Translations under genes and position numbers: made by a program | Assembly (NCBI RefSeq): GCF_014202425.1 | Contig: NZ_JACHGT010000003.1 | Span: 1-64,000 of the forward strand | Direction: 5' to 3' | From: Phytomonospora endophytica | GTDB lineage: Bacteria > Actinomycetota > Actinomycetes > Mycobacteriales > Micromonosporaceae | Length of the DNA: 64,000 nt | The notes under the pieces: model-generated | The model's input: the letters and a program-made list of their open reading frames with translations, nothing else | What the model was told of the DNA's origin: nothing | Databases searched by the model: none | Shown here: piece by piece, positions 16,126 through 23,719 of the stretch | How positions within the stretch are numbered: position 1 is the stretch's first letter | Layout of the letters: every line of letters begins with the position of its first letter

Positions 16126-18048
16126 TCAGCCGGGATGGCCGTCCCAGGGGACGAAGGTGGCCAGGTCGACGCGTGCCGTGGCGCCCGAGCGCCAGACGGC
16201 CGTCACGACGGTGCCGTCGACCTCGACGGACACCGCTTCCCGCCAGGCCGTCACGTCGGGTTCTCCACGTGTGAGCACGTGCAGTGCGACATGGACGCTC
16301 GACGCGGCGGACCGTTCGGCGCGCAGGATCGGAACGGTCGCGCGGGGGCCGATGGCGGTGCCGTCGGCGTAGTCGAGGGTCTCGGCCCGGTCCCAGCCGT
16401 GCACACCGACGACGCCCGCGACCAGTCCGCCGGACGCGGCCCACGCCGCCGTCGTCTCGGTTCCGGCGTCCGGGCCGGTGCCGCTGACGGCGTGGCCGCC
16501 TTCGCGCAGGGCGTGGTCGGCCGGGCCGGTGACCAGGTGGCAGCGCAGCTCGAAAGGACCGTCCACGATGGACGCGGTGACCACCGACGTCCCCGGCCAC
16601 GCCTTGCCGTCGCGCTGCGGAACGTGCGCCGAGGCCGCCACCGGCCCCTCGGTGAACCAGCCGCGCAGCGGCCCGCGCCGGCTCGAACGTCCGTCGGGTG
16701 CGATCAGCGCGACGTGCCCGTCGGCGCCCTCCTCCCACGATGCGCCCGTGCCCGGTGCGGTGTGGCTGCTGTAGGCGAACTTCGCGTAGTGCGGGTCGTC
16801 CGGGTCGGCGCCCGCGCCGACCGGCAGGCCGCAGTGGTCGCTGCCGTGATTGACGAGGCGGACGATGCCGTCCGAGGCCGTCGCGCTCGCGATGAGGCCC
16901 GCCTGCGGCAGGACCGTGCGCGCGTCGGTCTCGTCGGTCGGCTGCGGCTCCTCGGCGTCGGCCCACACGGGATGCTCGGCGGGGAGCGCGAGGCCGAGGA
17001 AGCCGATTCCGGCCAGGTAGGGCGAACCGAAGCCGCTGTAGGCCTGCGAGGACGGCAGGTGCTCGCCGTGCCAGCCGATGGTCAGCGGGCCGTCGACGCC
17101 CACGCCGTGGCGGGTGAAGTTCGCCAGGACGCCGCTGGCCAGGCGCCGCGTCGCGCCCGGGCGCAGACTGCTGACGCCCGAGATCTCCGCGGCCCAGAAG
17201 GGCGCGAGAACGGCCGTGCGGTAGGTGAGCGACCGTCCGAAGTGGAGGGCGGAGCCGTCGGGTGCGAACAGGCGCGAGTAGGAGTCGGTGAAGGCCGACA
17301 GGCGCTCCAGGTATCGCGCGGAGGCGGCGGGGTCGAGGTCGCCGCGCATGCGGTGCCAGGCCCACAGGTAGGGATGGATGACGAAGGCGTTGTAGTGGTC
17401 GACGGCGTGCTCGGGGCCGTCGGTGAACCAGCCGCCGCCGAGGTGCCAGGACTCGACGCGGGCGACGTTGCGCGGGCCGGTGCAGCCGCGGGTGTCCTCG
17501 CCGACGGAGGCGAGGAAGGCCTCGGCCATGGAGGGGAAGAGCTGCCAGTTGTTGTTGAAGACCTCGGTGCGCGCGTGATGCAGGAGCCAGGCGGCGACGC
17601 GCTTCTGGACGGGACGGTCGAGGCGGTCCCAGACCCACTCGCGGGTGAGGTGGAGGCCGAAGGCGAGGTTCGCGGCCTCGACGATCGGGTTGGTGATGCC
17701 CAGGAGGGGCCGACGGCCCGTGGCGCCGCGCGGCCACGCCTCCGGCGAGTCGGGGTCGGTGCCGGCGTCGAGGCCTTCGGCGTACCAGTCGGCGAGGCCC
17801 AGCGGGTCGCGCCCCCGCGCCCCGGCGATGCGCGGGGCGGCCATGAGGAAACTCCGCCCGAAGGTTTCGAGCGCCTCGCGACGCACGCCGGAGTCGGTCA
17901 CCCGGCCGGGCAGGACGGGGAGGGCGTGACGCGGGCTGGAGTATTCGCGCAGCGTGCCGAGCCAGTGGTCGGCGACGGCCTCCCAGTGCGCACGGCTCCA
18001 CCCGGTGCGCGGGGAGTGGACGCGGTCTTCGGCGGGGAGCTGGAGCAC
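16126..18048 (-). CDS. DUF2264 family protein
   Basis: A 640-aa protein that I recognise as DUF2264. The helical N-terminal part has the family patterns WYAEGLDAGTDPDSPEAW, FNNNWQLFPSMAEAFL, GWFTDGPEHAVDHYNAFV and LHFGRSLTYRTAVLAPF; the C-terminal 250 residues look beta-rich. The fold resembles alpha/alpha-toroid polysaccharide lyases and unsaturated-glycan hydrolases, so a carbohydrate-active role is plausible but unproven. There is no signal peptide. GTG 18048 is chosen because GGAGG lies 5 nt upstream. Two LacI-type palindromes 19-48 bp upstream indicate sugar-dependent repression by a regulator encoded outside this window. Confidence 0.8.
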   Translation of the reverse strand: MLQLPAEDRVHSPRTGWSRAHWEAVADHWLGTLREYSSPRHALPVLPGRVTDSGVRREALETFGRSFLMAAPRIAGARGRDPLGLADWYAEGLDAGTDPDSPEAWPRGATGRRPLLGITNPIVEAANLAFGLHLTREWVWDRLDRPVQKRVAAWLLHHARTEVFNNNWQLFPSMAEAFLASVGEDTRGCTGPRNVARVESWHLGGGWFTDGPEHAVDHYNAFVIHPYLWAWHRMRGDLDPAASARYLERLSAFTDSYSRLFAPDGSALHFGRSLTYRTAVLAPFWAAEISGVSSLRPGATRRLASGVLANFTRHGVGVDGPLTIGWHGEHLPSSQAYSGFGSPYLAGIGFLGLALPAEHPVWADAEEPQPTDETDARTVLPQAGLIASATASDGIVRLVNHGSDHCGLPVGAGADPDDPHYAKFAYSSHTAPGTGASWEEGADGHVALIAPDGRSSRRGPLRGWFTEGPVAASAHVPQRDGKAWPGTSVVTASIVDGPFELRCHLVTGPADHALREGGHAVSGTGPDAGTETTAAWAASGGLVAGVVGVHGWDRAETLDYADGTAIGPRATVPILRAERSAASSVHVALHVLTRGEPDVTAWREAVSVEVDGTVVTAVWRSGATARVDLATFVPWDGHPG

Positions 18049-18066
18049 AGGGGCCTCCGGCGGCTG

Positions 18067-18096
18067 GAAAGCGCTTTCAGAATGGTAAGCGCTTAC
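18067..18096 (-). promoter_or_regulatory. Tandem LacI-family operators
   Basis: Two perfect 12-bp palindromes, GAAAGCGCTTTC (18067-18078) and GTAAGCGCTTAC (18085-18096), share the core AAGCGCTT, and their centres are 18 bp apart. Both have the central CG typical of LacI-family operators. They sit directly upstream of the DUF2264 start at 18048 and probably overlap its promoter. Confidence 0.8.
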
Positions 18097-18143
18097 TGTA
18101 GGGGAAGCATGATCGGAAAGGGAAGGGGTCGTGGCAGGCGCCT

Positions 18144-20237
18144 CTACCCCAACTCCGGCAAGCCCCGCCCCAGCACCCCCGCCAGCAACTCCGCCCACAC
18201 CGTCGTCATGTGGTGGGCGTCCCGGTACACCAGCAGGTTCCCGACCACCGGCGGGCAGACCCCGTCGGCGGCGCAGAACCACGGCGTCGGGTCGATGACG
18301 GTGGCGCCGGCCTCGGTCAGGGCGGCGATGGTGGCGGCGCGGCGGGCCGGCTGCTTCAGCGCGCTCGACGCGTCGGCGGCGCACGCGGTGGTGTCGTCGA
18401 GGTCGGCGGCGAGGCAGTCGGGGATGTCTCCGCCGGGCCAGGGGGTGTCGGCGATGTGGACGACCTGGGCGCCGCTCGTGGCGAGCCGGTCGTAGGCCTC
18501 GACCCAGCCGTCGGTCCAGGCGCGGTCGGGGTCGGGGGCGTCGAGGGGCTCGGCGGAGTCGGCGTCGGCGGAGGCGGTGACGACCATGTCGGGCCGCAGC
18601 TCGGTGATCGCCGACAGGGTCCGCTCACGCCACTCGCCGCATTCGCGGTAGGGCCGCTTGAGCAACTCGTTGTACAGCCCGACGACGCTCACCGCGCACG
18701 AGCTCTTCGTCCACGACACCAGCCGGGCTCCGCGCTCCCGCGCGATCGTGTCCAGCGCCGGGAACCACTGGGCGGCGTGCGAGTCCCCGAACAGCACGAT
18801 CGTGCGCTTCCCGGCGGGGTCGCCGTAGACGCACGGCCCGGGCGCGGCGACCGTCTCCGACTCCAGGTGGCAGCCGTCGTCGTACACGGCCGGTTTGTCG
18901 TCGGCGGAGGCGGTGAGCCCGGGGGTGAGGTTGCCGGGCACCGGACCGCCCGCGTCGGCCAGCAGTCCCGCGAGGGTCGCGGCCGGATCGCTCGCGGTGG
19001 CGACCATCGGGCGCGGGTCGGCGGCTTGGGCGCCTCCGTTGAGGCTCGGCGGCACGAGCAGCGTCACGACGGCGACGGCCGCGGCGGTCGCGGTGAGCCC
19101 GGCGCCCAGGCCGATGCCGCGCCACGGCCTGGTGGTCAGGACCCGCCGGGTGCGGACGGGCTGCTCGACGAGGTGGTACGAGGCGATGGCCACGCCGAAG
19201 GCGGCGACCATCAGTGCGAGGTTCAGCGGCACCGAGGGCGTCAGCCCGAGCGCGGCGGGCGCGATCAGCAGGATCGGCCAGTGCCAGAGGTAGTACCCGT
19301 AGGAGACGCGCCCGACCAGCCGGAACGGCGCCAGCCCGAGCACCCGCCCGGCGCCCTCCGCCGGGGCGGCGCACCCGGCGGCGATGACCAGGACGGTGCC
19401 GGTGACGGGCAGGAGCGCGGCCACCCCGGGAAAGGGCGTCAGCTCGTCGAACCGGACCGCCGCCGCGACGACCAGCGCGAGCCCGAGCCATCCGGCGAGC
19501 GCGGGGAAGGGCCTGCCCAGCTTGGCGAAGGCCGGCGCGGCGAGCGCGAGGAGCCCTCCGGCGGCCAGTTCCCAGGCGCGGGTGTGGATCCCGAAGTAGG
19601 CCCAGGGCGCCGACACGGCCGTCTGCGCGGCACTCCACCACAGCGATCCGGCCGCGAGGACGGCGAGGGTGGCGATGATCAGCCGCGGCCGGAACCTCCG
19701 CCGCACGCCCCAGGCGGTCGCGATCAGCAGCAGGGGCCAGAGCAGGTAGAACTGCTCTTCGACGGCGAGGGACCAGAAGTGCTGGAGCGGCGAGGGCGGC
19801 GCGTCGGCGTTGAGGTACTGCGTACCGGTCGCCGCGAGCCGGAAGTTGATGGCGTAGACACCGCTGGCGAGCGCGTCGCGGGCGATGCCAGCCATGCGCG
19901 TGCCGGGCAGCCACAGCCAGGACGCCGCGAGCGTGGCCGCGACGACGACGGTCGCGGCGGGTAGCAGCCGGGTGGCGCGCCGGGCGTAGAAGCCGGTGAC
20001 GGAGATCCGGCCCGTGCCGCGCAGTTCGCGGACCAGCAGCCCGGTGATCAGGAAGCCGGAGATGACGAAGAAGACGTCGACGCCGACGAAGCCGCCTTTC
20101 AGCCACGGGATCCCGGCGTGTCCGGCGACGACCAGCAGCACCGCGACGGCCCGCAGCCCTTCGATGTCGGGCCGGAAGACGGCTGTGCGTGGTTCCGCGC
20201 GTGGCCGTGGGTGCAGCGCGGTGGGCGCCGAGGACAT
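18144..20237 (-). CDS. Acyltransferase-3 / SGNH fusion (OatA-like O-acetyltransferase)
   Basis: A 697-aa membrane protein. Residues about 20-390 are an acyltransferase-3 domain with ten or so helices (PDIEGLRAVAVLLVVAGHAG; VDVFFVISGFLITGLL; LQHFWSLAVEEQFYLLWPL; GYYLWHWPILL). The C-terminal part is an extracytoplasmic SGNH domain with the nucleophile motif IVLFGDSHAAQWFP and a terminal YRDAHHMTT carrying the catalytic Asp-His. Such fusions move acetyl groups across the membrane onto cell-wall or exopolysaccharide sugars. ATG 20237 follows AGGAAG. The exact acceptor is unknown. Confidence 0.9.
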   Translation of the reverse strand: MSSAPTALHPRPRAEPRTAVFRPDIEGLRAVAVLLVVAGHAGIPWLKGGFVGVDVFFVISGFLITGLLVRELRGTGRISVTGFYARRATRLLPAATVVVAATLAASWLWLPGTRMAGIARDALASGVYAINFRLAATGTQYLNADAPPSPLQHFWSLAVEEQFYLLWPLLLIATAWGVRRRFRPRLIIATLAVLAAGSLWWSAAQTAVSAPWAYFGIHTRAWELAAGGLLALAAPAFAKLGRPFPALAGWLGLALVVAAAVRFDELTPFPGVAALLPVTGTVLVIAAGCAAPAEGAGRVLGLAPFRLVGRVSYGYYLWHWPILLIAPAALGLTPSVPLNLALMVAAFGVAIASYHLVEQPVRTRRVLTTRPWRGIGLGAGLTATAAAVAVVTLLVPPSLNGGAQAADPRPMVATASDPAATLAGLLADAGGPVPGNLTPGLTASADDKPAVYDDGCHLESETVAAPGPCVYGDPAGKRTIVLFGDSHAAQWFPALDTIARERGARLVSWTKSSCAVSVVGLYNELLKRPYRECGEWRERTLSAITELRPDMVVTASADADSAEPLDAPDPDRAWTDGWVEAYDRLATSGAQVVHIADTPWPGGDIPDCLAADLDDTTACAADASSALKQPARRAATIAALTEAGATVIDPTPWFCAADGVCPPVVGNLLVYRDAHHMTTVWAELLAGVLGRGLPELG

Positions 20238-20295
20238 CTGTGGCTTCTTCCTGGACGGGTTGGGGGGATTCCGACGATCCTAGACGCCCGCCGGC

Positions 20296-20880
20296 CTAGG
20301 TCCAGACGGCGGCGGGCGGCAGCTCCCAGTGCGACGCGGCGGGCCAGGCCAGCGGGTCGGGACCCAGCGCGGTCAGCTGCGGGACCTGCTGACGGCACCA
20401 CGGTGACACGTCGCGCGTGCCGTCCTGGACGGTCGCGGCGAACTCCGCCCACGGCACCCACTCCCAGCCGTCGACCTCGTCGGGGTCGGGCACCGGGTCG
20501 CCTTCGACGACGGTGGACAGCACCGGGCACAGTTCGTTCTCGACCGTCCCGTCGGCCATCGTCGCGCGGTAGCGGAAGCGCGGCAGGACGAGCGTGATCT
20601 CCTCGGCCGGGGTCAGTCCGAGTTCGTCGACGAGGCGGCGGCGCACGGCGCCGGTCATCGGTTCGCCCGGCGCGGGGTGGCCGCAGCAGGAGTTCGTCCA
20701 CACGCCCGGCCAGGTCGTCTTGTGCCCGGCGCGGCGGGTGACGAGCACCCGGCGCCGGTCATCGAAGACGTAGCAGGAGAAGGCGAGATGGAGCGGGGTG
20801 TCCCGGTGGTGGACGAGCCGCTTGCTCATCGTGCCGATGTCGCGGCCTTCGTCGTCGACGAGCACGACGGTCTCTTCCAT
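20296..20880 (-). CDS. idi: Isopentenyl-diphosphate delta-isomerase, type I
   Basis: A 194-aa Nudix-fold enzyme interconverting IPP and DMAPP. Catalytic residues are visible: the Cys of TNSCCGHP (Cys66) and the Glu of VENELCPV (Glu116), with metal-binding His at 25, 32 and 69. ATG 20880 starts MEETVVL, and longer upstream frames lack a binding site. It balances the C5 units that the prenyl synthase and geosmin synthase at 28-33 kb consume, but it is on the opposite strand 6 kb away, so co-regulation cannot be assumed. Confidence 0.93.
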   Translation of the reverse strand: MEETVVLVDDEGRDIGTMSKRLVHHRDTPLHLAFSCYVFDDRRRVLVTRRAGHKTTWPGVWTNSCCGHPAPGEPMTGAVRRRLVDELGLTPAEEITLVLPRFRYRATMADGTVENELCPVLSTVVEGDPVPDPDEVDGWEWVPWAEFAATVQDGTRDVSPWCRQQVPQLTALGPDPLAWPAASHWELPPAAVWT

Positions 20881-20985
20881 GCCGGGCCTTTCTGGTCGGA
20901 CGGTGCTGCCGTGGCTCCGGCGGCACCAGCATAACCACGACCCGTCGTGCCGCTGTGGCATTGCGTGCCCGGTGTGTGGCGGGTG

Positions 20986-23619
20986 TCAGGCGATCGCGTG
21001 CGCCTCCTCCCCGGCCTCGACGGCGACCGTGCCGCTCGTGCCGTCGACCGTCACGCGCTGACCGGTGGTGATGGCGGCGACGGCGTCGCGAACCCCGACG
21101 ACGGCGGGGATCCCGTATTCGCGGGCGACGACGGCACCGTGGCTGTTGGCTCCGCCCATCTCCATGACCAGGGCTCCGGCGGTGAGGAACAGCGGTGTCC
21201 AGCCGGGGTCGGTGGAGGGGGCCACGAGGATCTCGCCGGGTTCGAGGTGCGCCCCGACCGGGTCGAGGACGACGCGCGCGATCCCGGTCACGCGTCCGGG
21301 TGAGGCGGGTGTGCCGGTCAGGGCACCGTCGGGCGCCTCGGCCGCGACGGCCTCGGGTTCGGTGCCGTCGGAGAGCAGGACGCGCGGGAGGTGGCGGCGG
21401 CGCACTTCGCGGGCGTGGTCCTCCTTGCGGCGCGCGACGAGGGGCCTGAGCTCGCCGCCGGGGTCGCGAACGTCGGTCAGGTCGAGGTAGAAGACGTCGC
21501 CGGGCTCGTCGAGGAGCCCGTCGCGGACCAGGCCGGCGCCCACGGCCGCCAGTTCGGCGCGCATGGCCGCCAGCGAGGACACCAGCCAGTACTTCGGCAT
21601 CTCTCGCAGCCCGGCGAGTTCGCGGGTGCGGCCCAGCGCGAAGCGCACGAGGCGGCCGCGGACCGGTCCGCAGCGGGCGGCCAGCTCGCCGATCATGGCC
21701 TCGGCCTCGTCGGCGCCGCGCGCGAAGAGCACGTCGGGGGCGCGGTCTCGGGGATCGGCGCGCAGGTAGTTGGCCAGGACGCCGAGGATGTGCGTGGGGT
21801 CCTCCGACCAGCGGGGCATGCCCAGGTCGATCTCGGCGACCGCGCGGTGTCCGTAGACGGCGAGGAAACCGCCGAGGCCGTCGGCGAGCGCGGGCGGCCA
21901 GTCGCCGCGCCGCGCGGCGAGTTCGGCGGCGGGTGTGGTGAGCAGGAGCGCGGCCGTCGGGGGGTCTTCGCGGAGGCGGGCGGCGAGGTGCCACAGCGCG
22001 AGGTCCATCTCGGTGGTCACGTTGTGGGGGAGGGCGCGCAGGACGATGGGGAGTTCGCCGTCGCGGGCGCGTTCGCCGAGGAGGCGGGCGGCCAGGCCGA
22101 GCATCGCGAAGCCCGCGGCGGCGGGTGGCGCGACGGTCGGCAGGACGCGCCCGAACTCGGTGGCGAGGACCGCTTCGACGTGGTCGAGGCGGGCGTTGCG
22201 GCCGGATCCGGTGGGTGCGGGGAGCCGGGCGGGGAGTTCGCCGACGGCGCGGTCGACGCGGGCGCGGGCCGCTGCGGGGCGGGCGATGGCCGACAGGACC
22301 CGCAGCGGGAGCCGGTGGCGCCACATGGTGGCGGCGAATCGGCGCGCGAAGCGGGTGGTGGAGCCTTTCCGGACGGCGAACTCCGGCCGGTCCAGGAGGC
22401 CGCGGACGGCGACGGCCGAGCGGGCCTCCATGACGTCGAAGACGCGAGGGAGGATCCGGCGGCCGACGGCGTTGCGCAGTGCTTCGGTGAGGTCGCCGAG
22501 GACGCGGCCGGCGGACACGGCGAAGGCGGGCGGACCGGCGACGACGTCGGTGACGCGCTGGCCGAAGATGTCGCGCGCGGCGCCCGCGGCGAGGACCTTG
22601 ACGGCGGCGACGCCCATCGGGGTGAAGGGCCGGAACATGCCCTGGGCGACGTTGACCGACAGGTAGGCGCGCAGGGTGCCGTGGGGGTTGTCGGGCAGTG
22701 GGTAGAGGGTGGTGATGGGCCTGGCCTGGGTGAGCCAGAGCTTGCCGTCGGCGTCGATCGCCCACTCGGTGTCCTGCGGGCTTCCGTAGTGCTCTTCGAC
22801 TCGTCTGCCCAGCTCGGCGAGGGCGCGGATCCGCGCGTCGGTGAGGCAGGGCTCGCCGGTTCCGGCGAGGGTGAGCGTCTCGGTGCCGCCGCCGGGCAGT
22901 GGCCGGACGGCGACGGTCTTGTCGCCGAGGCGGCGCTCGATGACGCGGCCGCCGGGGTCGACGACGAAGTGGTCGGGGTTGACCGAGCCGGACACGACGG
23001 CCTCGCCGAGTCCGGGGGCGGCGTCGATGACGATCTGCCGGCGTCGGCCGGTGACCGGGTCGGCGGTGAACATGACCCCGGCGGTCTCGCTGGCGACCAT
23101 GCGCTGGATGACCACGGCGAGCCGGACGGCGCGGTGGCCGATGTCGTTGGCGTCCCGGTAGGTCACGGCCCGCTCGGTCCACAGTGAGGCCCAGCAGCGG
23201 CGGACGGCGTCGAGGAGGTCGGGGGCTCCCACGACGTTGAGGTAGGTGTCCTGCTGCCCGGCGAAGCTGGCGTTCGGGAGGTCCTCGGCGGTGGCCGAGG
23301 AGCGGACGGCGTAGGGCGTGTTGTCGTCGGCGAGGGCGGTGACGGCTTCGGCGATGGCGGTGGGCACCTCGGCGGCGGTGACGAGCTCCCGGGCCCGGGC
23401 GGCCAGCGCGGGGAGGTCGGCACCGGGGACGTCGAAGGCGTCGAGCACGGGGTCGAGGACGTCGGCGACGACGCGGGCGTAGGCCTCGGTGGTCAGGCAG
23501 AAGCCGGGCGGGACGGGGAATCCGGCCCGGGTGAGCACGCCGAGGTTGGCGGCCTTCCCGCCGACGACCTCGAAGCGTTCGGGACCGATCTCGGCGAGGG
23601 GGAGGACGAGTGCGGTCAT
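20986..23619 (-). CDS. PEP-utilising, rifampin-phosphotransferase-like enzyme
   Basis: An 877-aa three-part enzyme. The N-terminal PEP-synthase-type ATP-grasp half (GGKAANLGVLTRAGFPVPPG; YAVRSSATAEDLPNASFAGQ; VMFTADPVTG) is followed by a long helical middle and a C-terminal swivelling phospho-His domain (GGANSHGAVVAREYG, His827). Length and His position match the antibiotic-inactivating rifampin phosphotransferases (about 865-870 aa) better than PEP synthase, which has an extra C-terminal PEP-binding barrel that is absent here. Rph enzymes move the beta-phosphate of ATP to rifamycins. Paralogues with other substrates exist, so the drug substrate is inferred. ATG 23619 has GGAGGAAG. A 15-bp palindrome lies upstream. 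Confidence 0.82.
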   Translation of the reverse strand: MTALVLPLAEIGPERFEVVGGKAANLGVLTRAGFPVPPGFCLTTEAYARVVADVLDPVLDAFDVPGADLPALAARARELVTAAEVPTAIAEAVTALADDNTPYAVRSSATAEDLPNASFAGQQDTYLNVVGAPDLLDAVRRCWASLWTERAVTYRDANDIGHRAVRLAVVIQRMVASETAGVMFTADPVTGRRRQIVIDAAPGLGEAVVSGSVNPDHFVVDPGGRVIERRLGDKTVAVRPLPGGGTETLTLAGTGEPCLTDARIRALAELGRRVEEHYGSPQDTEWAIDADGKLWLTQARPITTLYPLPDNPHGTLRAYLSVNVAQGMFRPFTPMGVAAVKVLAAGAARDIFGQRVTDVVAGPPAFAVSAGRVLGDLTEALRNAVGRRILPRVFDVMEARSAVAVRGLLDRPEFAVRKGSTTRFARRFAATMWRHRLPLRVLSAIARPAAARARVDRAVGELPARLPAPTGSGRNARLDHVEAVLATEFGRVLPTVAPPAAAGFAMLGLAARLLGERARDGELPIVLRALPHNVTTEMDLALWHLAARLREDPPTAALLLTTPAAELAARRGDWPPALADGLGGFLAVYGHRAVAEIDLGMPRWSEDPTHILGVLANYLRADPRDRAPDVLFARGADEAEAMIGELAARCGPVRGRLVRFALGRTRELAGLREMPKYWLVSSLAAMRAELAAVGAGLVRDGLLDEPGDVFYLDLTDVRDPGGELRPLVARRKEDHAREVRRRHLPRVLLSDGTEPEAVAAEAPDGALTGTPASPGRVTGIARVVLDPVGAHLEPGEILVAPSTDPGWTPLFLTAGALVMEMGGANSHGAVVAREYGIPAVVGVRDAVAAITTGQRVTVDGTSGTVAVEAGEEAHAIA

Positions 23620-23635
23620 GGCTTCCTCCAGTAAT

Positions 23636-23666
23636 TCATCAAGCGATGAGTTTCAACTTAGTTGAA
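23636..23666 (-). promoter_or_regulatory. Palindromic operator region of the Rph-like gene
   Basis: TTCAACTTAGTTGAA (23652-23666) is a perfect 7+1+7 inverted repeat of the kind bound by MarR-family repressors. A second inverted repeat, TCATC-N4-GATGA (23636-23649), lies between it and the start at 23619. The AT-rich stretch stands out from its surroundings. I do not see the known 19-bp rifamycin-associated element here. Confidence 0.6.
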
Positions 23667-23719
23667 TTCCCCTCCGGGTGCCAGTCCAGCACAGTTTCGT
23701 GGTAGGCGACACTGATCCG

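Noticed and set aside
20296-23619. The IPP isomerase and PEP-utilising enzyme as part of the encapsulin operon
   Set aside because: They are on the opposite strand, separated by hrpB and its convergent neighbour, and the PEP enzyme has its own operator. Only a metabolic link for the isomerase is plausible.
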